This document shows, in pieces, positions 52,240 to 59,976 of a stretch of DNA of 64,000 bases. The stretch covers positions 1,157,001 to 1,221,000 of the forward strand of contig NZ_CP012602.1 in the NCBI RefSeq assembly GCF_001278805.1. The letters are read 5' to 3'. The stretch's first letter is position 1, and every line of letters starts with the position of its first letter. This DNA is from Bacillus sp. FJAT-18017 (GTDB lineage Bacteria > Bacillota > Bacilli > Bacillales > Cytobacillaceae). A program made the translations under genes and the position numbers. The notes beneath the pieces were generated by a model. It had not been told where the DNA came from. It made no database searches and saw only the letters and a list, made by a program, of their open reading frames with translations.

Positions 52240-52980
52240 TTATACTTGAGCCTGCATTCCTGTTTCAGCGGGAATTCTTTTTTTATAAATGAAGCTGGAC
52301 AGTGAGACACTGATTTCGTAAAGCGTCAGTAAGGGAACGATGACCAAGATATCGGAAACTAGATCCGGCGGCGTTATTAGAATCGATACGACCACCAAAG
52401 CAAAGTAAGAAACCTTTCGTGCTTTCTTGAGCCTTGCCGGATTCAAGATTCCCAACCTTGTTAAAAACATAACGACAAGCGGCATTTCAAAAATGAACCC
52501 AAACGGGAGGGTAAGGTTAATCATAAATCCGAAATACTTTTCAGCTGTGAACATTGTTTCAAATTCTCCGGCAGAGAGGCTTGTAAGGAAGCCGAGCACA
52601 ATTGGAAAAAGAACAAAATATCCAAAACAAAGCCCCACTATAAATAATAAGAATAATCCTGGAATAAACCTAAGCGTTACTTGTTTCTCTTCTTCTTTTA
52701 ATGCCGGAGAGATAAACTTCCATATTTGATAGGCTGCCAGCGGAATGGTACATGCAATCGCAAACACACATGCTAAGGTCATATATACCCATAAAATATC
52801 ACTTGGGCCGAGCACTGCCAGCTTTCCGTCATAATCCCTGATTAGCCAGCGATACAAATCAGATACAAACACCATACTTACGATTAAAAATAGGATAAAT
52901 CCGCACATTGTTATGATGATACGGCGGCGAAGTTCCTCTAAATGTCCAATCAGATGGATATCTTTGTCTTGCATTTCCAC
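52240..52980 (-). CDS. tatC: Twin-arginine translocase subunit TatC
   Basis: About 246 residues with six membrane helices. The N-terminal HLEELRRRIIITMCGF motif, FSYFVLF-like GYFVLFPIVLGFL and the ITPPDLVSDILVIVPLLTLYE end are TatC hallmarks. It recognises twin-arginine signal peptides and assembles with TatA. GTG at 52980 or ATG at 52974 are both possible. It lies behind tatA, separated by a hairpin, and 0.7 kb from a Tat-signal phosphatase. Confidence 0.96.
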   Translation of the reverse strand: MEMQDKDIHLIGHLEELRRRIIITMCGFILFLIVSMVFVSDLYRWLIRDYDGKLAVLGPSDILWVYMTLACVFAIACTIPLAAYQIWKFISPALKEEEKQVTLRFIPGLFLLFIVGLCFGYFVLFPIVLGFLTSLSAGEFETMFTAEKYFGFMINLTLPFGFIFEMPLVVMFLTRLGILNPARLKKARKVSYFALVVVSILITPPDLVSDILVIVPLLTLYEISVSLSSFIYKKRIPAETGMQAQV

Positions 52981-53013
52981 AGCATCCCCCTTTTATGTGG
53001 CCATAAAATCTAA

Positions 53014-53051
53014 AAGAAGATGTAAGCGCAACTTGTGGCTTACATCTTCTT
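53014..53051 (-). terminator. Hairpin between tatA and tatC
   Basis: Perfect 14-bp stem (AAGAAGATGTAAGC, 10-base loop, GCTTACATCTTCTT), with T-rich sequence after it on the minus strand. Probably a leaky terminator setting a high TatA:TatC ratio, since TatA is needed in excess. Confidence 0.6.
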
Positions 53052-53121
53052 GTTTCGGACTCAGCCGTTTTCGCCCGCTTACGAATCGGGCCGCCAAAAT
53101 TGTGGCCGGCTAACCCGATGG

Positions 53122-53322
53122 CTAAATCCCTTTTTCTTCAGAAAGTACTTTCTTTTCTTTTGTTTGATCTTCGTCGGCTACGAGCTCGCGGGTAGATTTT
53201 TTAAATTCCTTTAATGTTGACCCAACAGCACGCCCTAATTCAGGTAATTTAGATGGGCCGAAAATAATTAACGCAATCACAAGAACGAGAATTAATCCCG
53301 GTATTCCGATGTTTTGAAGCAA
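53122..53322 (-). CDS. tatA: Twin-arginine translocase pore subunit TatA
   Basis: 66 residues: a membrane helix ([16 protein letters not shown]), the [14 protein letters not shown] hinge, and an amphipathic helix ([12 protein letters not shown]), then a charged tail. TTG start with GGAGGTG 6-8 bases upstream. The order tatA-tatC and a nearby Tat substrate match phosphate-starvation Tat pairs (B. subtilis TatAd-TatCd with PhoD). Confidence 0.95.
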   Translation of the reverse strand: MLQNIGIPGLILVLVIALIIFGPSKLPELGRAVGSTLKEFKKSTRELVADEDQTKEKKVLSEEKGI

Positions 53323-53709
53323 GGACTACACCTCCAATTTTGTTGTAAATATGTCTTGAGTGCCTTTTTTCAAAAAGCAGATGGTTATGTAAACACCTTG
53401 ATTATAGTGATAAAACAGGCAAATGTTTATAAAACGGGTGTAAAGAATAGTTAAAGTAGTATTAAAATTGTTAAAGCAGTATGGTGTAAACTTTAGTTTT
53501 TTTATGATATTTACTCCATAAGTATAGATTCTTAGAAAAAAAGATCGCAGCTACCTTAACGTTTATCGGCCTTGATGACGTTTGCAAACCTCCTTTACAT
53601 ATCTTAATAATTTTTTACTTAACCCTTACAGGAAAGACACCAATTATTCAAAATTGCAGATTATTCTAAACTTGTTCGAAAATATACCGGTGAAGGAGAT
53701 ACATATTCT
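53323..53709. other. Divergent promoter region of tatA and phoX
   Basis: AT-rich. I could not place convincing PhoP-type TTAACA direct repeats; TTGTTAAAGCAG-like and TTAAAGTAG-like motifs near 53450-53485 are weak candidates. Confidence 0.3.
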
Positions 53710-55155
53710 ATGGATACTAAAGAGACTTCCAAAAATGGCTTGGACAGACGTGCTTTTTTGAAGGCTGGAGGAATGGGCACACTTGCTCTTACGCTCGGAT
53801 CAACTGGTGTTCTTACACTTGGTTCAAAGGTTTTAGCAGATAAGAATGATAATCCTACAAGCGGCTTCGGTGGTTATGGCCCTCTGGTTCCAGATCCAAA
53901 TGGAATTCTTGATCTTCCAAAAGGCTTCCACTACAAAATCATTTCCAGAGAAGGCGAAGCGATGACCGATGGAAGCAAAATTCCTGGAGCGTTTGATGGA
54001 ATGGCAGCTTTTGAAGGACCAAATAATACAACGATTCTTGTTCGTAACCATGAATTAAGTAATAGCGCAGAAAATCCTGTAGTCGGAAAAAATCCATACG
54101 ATGCGGCGGCCGCAGGCGGAACAACGGCTCTCGTTGTAGGTGCCAATCGTGAGGTTATCAAAGAATATGTAACATCTTCCGGAACAATCCGAAATTGTGC
54201 TGGCGGAGCGACGCCATGGGGTACATGGTTGACCTGTGAAGAAACCCGTACCTCAACACATGGTTATGTATTTGAAGTAGATCCAACACAGCCGGAGAAC
54301 GAATTGTCCAGAACTCCTATTAAGGAAATGGGGCGTTTCTCACACGAAGCATGTGCAATTGATCCATCAACCGGGTATGTATACTTAACTGAAGATGCCA
54401 GCCCAAGCTACTTCTACCGTTTCATTCCGAATGACACCAGCCAAACAGTAGGCTCTTTACATAAAGGCGGTAAGCTTTATGCGGCGGCGATTGAAAAAGT
54501 AACAGATCCAAAAGCAAGCACGTTTAAAACCGGGCAAACATTCCAAATCGTTTGGAAGGAAGTTGATCCTCACTTATGCCGCGAGGAAGCTAAGGCTCAA
54601 AACTGTATCGAATTCTCTAGACTAGAGGGAGCGTTCTTCCAAAGCGGAGTCTTCTGGTTCGATGACACATCAGCCGGCGAGAAAAAGCTTGGACGCGTGT
54701 ACCGTTATATTCCTCACACAAATACATTGGAATTGTTTTATGAGGGAAATGACGCCAAAGATATGGAATATCCAGATAATATCAGCATGACTCCTTGGGG
54801 CGACCTTTGGATTGCGGAAGATGGTTCAGGCCAAGACAGGCTACTCGGAATTACACCAGAAGGAAACGTCTATGTTTTTGCCGCCAACCGCTTAAGTGAT
54901 TCTGAATTGGCAGGCCCAACCTTCTCGCCAGATGGAAAAACACTTTTCCTCAATATCCAGGACCCAGGCAAAACCTTTGCAATCTGGGGACCGTTCCAAC
55001 GTAGAAACTCGGCACGCGCAAGGGAAATGTCCTATGCAACTCCTGCGAAACTCGCACCGCAAGTTTCAGAAAAAGTGGCTAAAGCAGCCGAAGCACAAGG
55101 CATGTCCATCCTCGAAGCAGCTGCATTCGAACGCGCTGGGGTGGATATTGGATAA
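53710..55155 (+). CDS. Tat-exported PhoX-family alkaline phosphatase
   Basis: 481 residues, DUF839/PhoX family. The twin-arginine signal is LDRRAFLKAGGMGTLALTLG with an ADK-like cleavage region. PhoX blocks include RNHELSNSAENPVVG, GGTTALVV, CAGGATPWGTWLTCEE, RFSHEACAIDPSTGYVYLTE, YPDNISMTPWGDLWIAEDG and GPTFSPDGKTLFLNIQDPG. PhoX enzymes are calcium/iron-dependent monoesterases that release phosphate from organic phosphates outside the membrane. AGGAG supports the start. Divergent from tatA/tatC, its likely dedicated exporter. Confidence 0.92.
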   Translation: MDTKETSKNGLDRRAFLKAGGMGTLALTLGSTGVLTLGSKVLADKNDNPTSGFGGYGPLVPDPNGILDLPKGFHYKIISREGEAMTDGSKIPGAFDGMAAFEGPNNTTILVRNHELSNSAENPVVGKNPYDAAAAGGTTALVVGANREVIKEYVTSSGTIRNCAGGATPWGTWLTCEETRTSTHGYVFEVDPTQPENELSRTPIKEMGRFSHEACAIDPSTGYVYLTEDASPSYFYRFIPNDTSQTVGSLHKGGKLYAAAIEKVTDPKASTFKTGQTFQIVWKEVDPHLCREEAKAQNCIEFSRLEGAFFQSGVFWFDDTSAGEKKLGRVYRYIPHTNTLELFYEGNDAKDMEYPDNISMTPWGDLWIAEDGSGQDRLLGITPEGNVYVFAANRLSDSELAGPTFSPDGKTLFLNIQDPGKTFAIWGPFQRRNSARAREMSYATPAKLAPQVSEKVAKAAEAQGMSILEAAAFERAGVDIG

Positions 55156-55182
55156 ATAGGTAGGTAAATAGAAATCCGGGGT

Positions 55183-55233
55183 AGGTGCCTGTCACTCCCC
55201 GGTTTTTCTTGTTTCACGGGGTGTTGTTCCACA
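55183..55233 (+). repeat. TAGGTGCCTGTCAC-type dispersed element, full copy
   Basis: TAGGTGCCTGTCACTCCCCG, GTTTTTCTTGTTTCACGG, GGTGTTGTTCCACA; 28 bp after the phoX stop. Confidence 0.85.
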
Positions 55234-55337
55234 GAAGAGGCTGTCTGCTATTCTTCTGCAAACCGGGTAGCTAGGTTACTACTATTTTTTATTTTGATAC
55301 ATATCCTTTGATATAGCCTATCTCAAAGGAGGGCCAT

Positions 55338-55802
55338 ATGTATCGAACCAAACGTCGTCCTGCAATGTTTCTAACTATTGGCGTGGTTTTTTTGATGATT
55401 GTTATTTGTTTGCTTTTTATTGTATTTTCCCCAGGCCATATGGCTAAACGGGTTGTAAATGAATTTTATTCTTATGAACAGCTTGGAAACTTCGGTGATT
55501 CCTGGCAGTTGCTGCATCCTTTTATGAAGGAAAAATGGCCAAAGAGTACCTATATTACCGATAGATCACATGTATTTATGGGGCATTTTGGTTCGGAGAC
55601 CTTTGAATATTCGATTGAGGGCGGCGAAAAGATTAGCGGATGGAGCATGTCGAAAGACACACCGAAGTTTAAAAAGGTTTATAAGTTTGAGGTTATTCAA
55701 GAGTATAAGGGTAAATACGGAGCGTTTGCTTTTGTACAGGATGTTTATGTGGTGAAAAATAATGAAGGGGATTATGAGATTGTTTGGGATTATAATCAAT
55801 AA
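55338..55802 (+). CDS. Membrane-anchored hypothetical protein
   Basis: 154 residues: one N-terminal helix (MFLTIGVVFLMIVICLLFIV) and an extracytoplasmic domain of about 115 residues (VNEFYSYEQLGNFGDSWQLL, HPFMKEKWPK, VQDVYVVKNNEGDYEIVWDY) with the NTF2-like/MecA_N-like pattern of many bacillus accessory domains. Strong AAAGGAGG site. Function unknown. Confidence 0.75.
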   Translation: MYRTKRRPAMFLTIGVVFLMIVICLLFIVFSPGHMAKRVVNEFYSYEQLGNFGDSWQLLHPFMKEKWPKSTYITDRSHVFMGHFGSETFEYSIEGGEKISGWSMSKDTPKFKKVYKFEVIQEYKGKYGAFAFVQDVYVVKNNEGDYEIVWDYNQ

Positions 55803-55893
55803 GTCATGAATAATTAATCCCACTTGGTCACCTGCCAAAACTTAAGAGATGAACCGGGTGAAATTTTGTGATCCTGCAATAAAGAGGCTAGAG

Positions 55894-56030
55894 AATCCAA
55901 TAGAGCCAGTCTCGTAGATTAATCAGGGTTCGGGAGAGTCGGATTAATCCAATAGAGCCGGTCTCATAGATTAATCGGTGTTTGGGGAACGCAGATAAAT
56001 CCAAGAGAACCTGTCTCATAGCGTTCATAG
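55894..56030 (+). repeat. 52-bp tandem repeat, three units
   Basis: Units start at 55894, 55946 and 55998: AATCCAATAGAGCCGGTCTC, ATAGATTAATC, then GTGTTTGGGGA-type sequence. Between the hypothetical gene and a terminator; 55803-56250 otherwise shows no gene. Confidence 0.85.
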
Positions 56031-56068
56031 ACCTGAACCTTATAATTATAACCGAATTTTTCAAATGG

Positions 56069-56098
56069 CCCGGCACTGAGCAGCCGGGTTTCTTTTTT
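56069..56098 (+). terminator. Rho-independent terminator
   Basis: CCCGGC, 8-base loop, GCCGGG, then TTTCTTTTTT. Confidence 0.8.
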
Positions 56099-56250
56099 GG
56101 AATGTAATAAAACTCCAGGATGAATCAATTAATGAAGGATTACCGCAGTTTTTGTTGAAATTCTTATAAAGGAAGGAATATCCATCAGTTTTACCAGTGG
56201 TCCGAAAAAAGCGGGTTGAAGTTAAGCCATAACTGTTAGGTGGGATTCAA

Positions 56251-56523
56251 ATGAAAATATTAAATCTATTCTTTGAAAAACAAAAAAGAGAAAGCAGCAA
56301 ACCTTTTAAGATTATTAATACACTCATTACTGTTTCTTTTATAATCGCAGCACTTCTGGCATTTAAATTTGGACTTCGCTTTTTTGTGAAATCTGGCTTT
56401 TTGCTTGGCGGCATTATGTTCTTAGTTAATGGCATAGAAGGCTATTTAATTAAGGACCAGAGGAAGAAAATAGCTGCTGACTTATGTTTATCGGCTTTAT
56501 TCTTTCTCAATTACTTTTTTTGA
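56251..56523 (+). CDS. Small three-helix membrane protein
   Basis: 90 residues with helices near 23-40 (INTLITVSFIIAALLAF), 44-63 and 75-90, and a basic N-terminus. The pattern resembles DUF3953-type small proteins of bacilli but I am not certain. AGGTGGG site; role unknown. Confidence 0.65.
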   Translation: MKILNLFFEKQKRESSKPFKIINTLITVSFIIAALLAFKFGLRFFVKSGFLLGGIMFLVNGIEGYLIKDQRKKIAADLCLSALFFLNYFF

Positions 56524-56560
56524 TAAAGTTTAATATTAATTTAATGATAGGGATGAGGAT

Positions 56561-57253
56561 ATGAAGCAAATTATCGCCCTTGGTGGCGGAGGCTTTTCTA
56601 TGGAGCCGGAGAACCCTTTACTAGACCAATATATTTTAAAGCAATCACATCAAAGTAAGCCGAAAGTTTGCTTTGTGCCTACAGCCAGCGGTGATGCAGA
56701 TGGGTATACATCACGGTTCTATCGTTATTTTGGAAACCTCGAATGTGAAACCTCGCATTTATCGTTATTCAATCCGCCAACAAGGGATTTAGAGGGGTTC
56801 GTATTGGATAAAGACATTATTTTTGTCGGCGGCGGGAATACGAAGAATTTACTAGTTTTATGGAAGGAATGGGGTCTCGATCATATACTGAAAAAGGCTT
56901 GGGAACAAGGTACTATTCTATCTGGAGTCAGTGCAGGTTCCATTTGCTGGTTTGAGGAAGGTGTCACGGATTCTTACGGAGACGGACTCGAACCGTTAGA
57001 TGCTTTAGGATTTTTACCGGGAAGCAATTGCCCACATTATGATGGTGAATCCAATAGAAGGCCTGCTTATCAATCGTTTATATCAGGAAATATTTTAAAG
57101 CCCGGTATCGCGGCCGATGATGGAGTGGCAATTCATTACATTGGCCAGGAAATCCATAAAATCGTGAGCTCAAGGCCTAACGCTAAAGCATATAAGGTTT
57201 ATATGGACAAAGAAATCCACGAGACTGAACTTGAAACCGAATATCTAGGTTGA
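56561..57253 (+). CDS. Peptidase E-like serine peptidase (S51 family)
   Basis: 230 residues: IALGGGGFSMEPENP, VCFVPTASGDADGY, IIFVGGGNTKNLLVLWKEWG, and the nucleophile elbow SGVSAGSICWFEEG with the catalytic Ser, followed by GFLPGSNCPHYDGE with the His. Peptidase E cleaves N-terminal Asp-X dipeptides; members also degrade cyanophycin-type products. Stands alone 38 bp before the response regulator; relation to it is not obvious. Confidence 0.88.
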   Translation: MKQIIALGGGGFSMEPENPLLDQYILKQSHQSKPKVCFVPTASGDADGYTSRFYRYFGNLECETSHLSLFNPPTRDLEGFVLDKDIIFVGGGNTKNLLVLWKEWGLDHILKKAWEQGTILSGVSAGSICWFEEGVTDSYGDGLEPLDALGFLPGSNCPHYDGESNRRPAYQSFISGNILKPGIAADDGVAIHYIGQEIHKIVSSRPNAKAYKVYMDKEIHETELETEYLG

Positions 57254-57291
57254 CCTAGACAACAGATTTCAATGCAAAAGGGAGAACGCTT

Positions 57292-57990
57292 GTGTACAAA
57301 ATCTTGCTTATTGAGGATGACCCTCAGCTGTGCGAATTGATGAAGGAAAATCTGGAACGGTATGGCTATGAAGTCCATATTCCGGAACATTTTTCAAAAA
57401 TAGAAGAAACGTTTAACAGGGTGAATCCCGACCTGGTCCTGCTGGATATTAACCTGCCTTACTACGATGGGTATTATTTGTGCAGGAGCTTTCGCAAGCA
57501 GTCCAATGTCCCGATTCTGGTGGTTTCGGCGAGGAGCCATGAGATGGACCAGGTTATGGCCATTGAGCTAGGGGCAGATGATTATATTACCAAGCCTTTT
57601 ACATTTGAAATTCCGCAATCAAAAGTAAAGGCCTCGATCCGAAGGGTTTACGGAGAATACGCAGCCAAGGACACGAATACCGTATGTGTCGGTTCCCTTT
57701 GCATTGATGCCAAGGCACTGACTTTAACCTTTGGCCATAACCAGGTTGAGCTATCGAAAAACGAATACAAATTGCTGAAAAAATTGATAGAGCATTACGA
57801 TGAGTTCGTGTCGAGGGAAGAGCTGATTGAAGAAGTGTGGGATTCGCTCACCTTTGTGGATGACAACACCCTCACAGTGAATATGACGAGAATCAGACAT
57901 TTGCTGTCAGATTTGGGGGCCAGTCACGTGGTAAAAAGCAAAAGAGGAGTCGGGTACAAACTTTCCGATTCTTTTTCCATGAGGGATTGA
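57292..57990 (+). CDS. OmpR-family response regulator, BceR-like
   Basis: 232 residues: receiver domain with acceptor Asp52 in LVLLDINLPYYDG, Lys in DYITKPFTF, then an OmpR winged helix (LSKNEYKLLKKLIEHYDEFV, TLTVNMTRIRHLLSDLGASH). GTG start with AAAGGGAG upstream. Stop overlaps the kinase start. Gene order RR-HK-ABC-permease identifies a Bce-type antimicrobial-peptide sensing and detoxification module. Confidence 0.92.
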   Translation: MYKILLIEDDPQLCELMKENLERYGYEVHIPEHFSKIEETFNRVNPDLVLLDINLPYYDGYYLCRSFRKQSNVPILVVSARSHEMDQVMAIELGADDYITKPFTFEIPQSKVKASIRRVYGEYAAKDTNTVCVGSLCIDAKALTLTFGHNQVELSKNEYKLLKKLIEHYDEFVSREELIEEVWDSLTFVDDNTLTVNMTRIRHLLSDLGASHVVKSKRGVGYKLSDSFSMRD

Positions 57991-57992
57991 TG

Positions 57993-59009
57993 ATGCAAAA
58001 AGCGATTTTTATAAATTTCTTGAAAGACAAACTCCCGACCATCACACTTTACCTGGCCTGCGTGGCCGCCATCATTATCTTTTTCCATCTTAGTGAACCT
58101 TCCAACACGGAGATTTTCTATCCCGTTTCAATTGCCGTTTTTTTATTGGCCGCATGCCTCGCCATCGACTGGCTCCGCTACTACCCTGCCAACCAGGCGA
58201 TCGCTCTTATGCTGATGAATCAGGATACGGAACTGCAGCCGCATACGGAAGAACAGAAGGCTTTTCAGAAATTAGTACATAAAATGACAGGTCAATACAC
58301 CCGGAAAAACAATGAATTGAAGGAACAAAATAAAGAGCGGCTCTATTTTCTATCCCACTGGCTGCACCATTTAAAAACGCCTGTGTCGGTAATCGAGCTT
58401 CTTACGAACAAAGGAAATCAAGCTCAGGACGACAATGAAATTTTTGAAAAAATAAGGCATGAGAATAATCGGCTGCACACATCTATCCAGCAAGGTCTTA
58501 CGATGATCAGGATGGAGGGCTTTGAAAACGATCTTGAGGTGAAGTCGGTCGATTTGCTCCCTTCCTTGCGAAAATTAATAAACGACAGAAAAAAAGAATG
58601 TATCTATCATTCTATTTACCCGTCCATCGAATTCGAAGGCGAGAGCGCGATGATTGCGTCAGACCCAAAGTGGAACGAGATTTTACTGGAACAGATTATT
58701 TCAAACGCAATCAAGTATTCCTCTCCCAAACTCGGGAGCAAAAAGCTCATCCTGCAAATAGAAAAGACCGGTAAGCATGTCAGCTTAACCGTTAAGGATG
58801 AAGGGATTGGTATTCCAGCGTATGATCTTGAGCGTGTTTTCCAGCCTTTTTTTACGGGAGATAACGGAAGAGCCCACTCAAACTCCACCGGAATTGGTTT
58901 GTATTTGAGCAAGAAAATTGCCGAAAAGCTTGGTGCTTCCATCAACATTGAGTCTGAACCGTCTAAAGGGACCGCCGTCACAATCCGGTGGTTAGCCGGA
59001 ACCGATTAG
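57993..59009 (+). CDS. Intramembrane-sensing histidine kinase, BceS-like
   Basis: About 338-339 residues. Two helices with a very short outside loop (about 14-32 and 40-60), then the H box HWLHHLKTPVSVIE and the ATPase blocks NEILLEQIISNAIKYS, VKDEGIGIPAYDLERVFQPF, STGIGLYLSKKIAEKLGA. The tiny sensor loop is typical of BceS-type kinases that sense through the BceAB transporter. ATG at 57990 or 57993 are both possible; GAGGGA spacing favours 57993. Its stop overlaps a dispersed repeat. Confidence 0.9.
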   Translation: MQKAIFINFLKDKLPTITLYLACVAAIIIFFHLSEPSNTEIFYPVSIAVFLLAACLAIDWLRYYPANQAIALMLMNQDTELQPHTEEQKAFQKLVHKMTGQYTRKNNELKEQNKERLYFLSHWLHHLKTPVSVIELLTNKGNQAQDDNEIFEKIRHENNRLHTSIQQGLTMIRMEGFENDLEVKSVDLLPSLRKLINDRKKECIYHSIYPSIEFEGESAMIASDPKWNEILLEQIISNAIKYSSPKLGSKKLILQIEKTGKHVSLTVKDEGIGIPAYDLERVFQPFFTGDNGRAHSNSTGIGLYLSKKIAEKLGASINIESEPSKGTAVTIRWLAGTD

Positions 59010-59058
59010 GTGCCTGTCACTCCCCGGTTTTTCTTGTTTCACGAGAGTGTGTTTCACA
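59008..59058 (+). repeat. TAGGTGCCTGTCAC-type dispersed element, overlapping a stop codon
   Basis: TAGGTGCCTGTCACTCCCCG starts at the stop of the histidine kinase (TAG, 59007-59009), then GGTTTTTCTTGTTTCACGAG and TTTCACAG. Confidence 0.85.
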
Positions 59059-59112
59059 GCGGGCGTGGAAACCAATAATTTCAATGGGCTGTCTAGATTC
59101 CTAATTTCAAGG

Positions 59113-59138
59113 GATACCTTACAAAAATGTAAGGTATC
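59113..59138. promoter_or_regulatory. Candidate BceR-type operator
   Basis: Perfect 11-bp inverted repeat GATACCTTACA, AAAA, TGTAAGGTATC, 74 bp before the transporter ATG. Position and shape fit the inverted-repeat sites bound by BceR/YxdJ-type regulators ahead of their transporter genes. Confidence 0.6.
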
Positions 59139-59211
59139 TCTTAGTGTTTCCGATGGTTGCGTTTCTGAGGTTATCTTAAAATGATGGTAGCCGAACGACG
59201 GGAGGAGAAGT

Positions 59212-59976
59212 ATGGTTATTTTAGATGTGAAGGATATTGTAAAAATATACGGGGGCTCAAGCGGGGATGGCTCGACGACTGCATTGGGCGGGGTGAGTTT
59301 GTCTGTTAAAGAAGGAGAGTTCATTGCGGTTATGGGTCCCTCGGGGAGCGGAAAAACGACTCTGCTGAATGTGCTAAGCGGAATTGACCAGCCAACTTCG
59401 GGGGAGGTGGTCATCTCAGGTCAGGAAATAAGCGAAATGAAAGGAGATGAACTGGCTCTTTTTCGCAGGAAAAAGCTCGGGTATGTGTTTCAGGACTTCA
59501 ATCTGCTGGATAGCTTAACGGTAAAAGAAAATATCCTTCTCCCGATGGTGCTTGAGAAAAAGACAGCAGCCGAAATGGAAGAGAAGCTCGGCGAACTGGC
59601 GAAGCTTTTTGAAATAGAACATATTCTGTCAAAGTATCCATATACGATTTCCGGCGGCCAGCAGCAGCGGACCGCGGTAAGCAGGGCGCTTGTGAATGAA
59701 CCGGCGATTCTCTTTGCCGACGAGCCAACCGGGAATCTGGATTCCAAATCATCCGCAGTCATCATGGAGTGTTTTGAAAAAATTGTTACCGAACTTTCCA
59801 CCACGGTACTGCTCGTGACCCATGATGTATTTGCCGCCAGCTACTGCCAGAAGGTTGTTTTTATCAAAGACGGCCTCATTTACTCGACGATTGTAAAAAA
59901 AGGGAGCAGGAAGGAGTTCCTGAATCAAATCATGGATAACCTGGCTGTCCTGGGGGGCAAAACCCATGACATTTAA
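59212..59976 (+). CDS. BceA-like ABC transporter ATP-binding protein
   Basis: 254 residues: Walker A GPSGSGKTT, Q-loop FQDFNLLDSLTV, signature ISGGQQQRTAVSRAL, Walker B ILFADEPTGNLDSKS, H-loop VTHD. GGAGGAG supports the ATG. It overlaps the permease by 11 bases. Together they should remove bacitracin-like or cationic peptides from the membrane and signal flux to the kinase. Confidence 0.93.
   Translation: MVILDVKDIVKIYGGSSGDGSTTALGGVSLSVKEGEFIAVMGPSGSGKTTLLNVLSGIDQPTSGEVVISGQEISEMKGDELALFRRKKLGYVFQDFNLLDSLTVKENILLPMVLEKKTAAEMEEKLGELAKLFEIEHILSKYPYTISGGQQQRTAVSRALVNEPAILFADEPTGNLDSKSSAVIMECFEKIVTELSTTVLLVTHDVFAASYCQKVVFIKDGLIYSTIVKKGSRKEFLNQIMDNLAVLGGKTHDI

Noticed and set aside
53450..53490. 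PhoP boxes ahead of phoX
   Set aside because: Only loose TTAAAG-type matches, without two direct repeats at the expected spacing.
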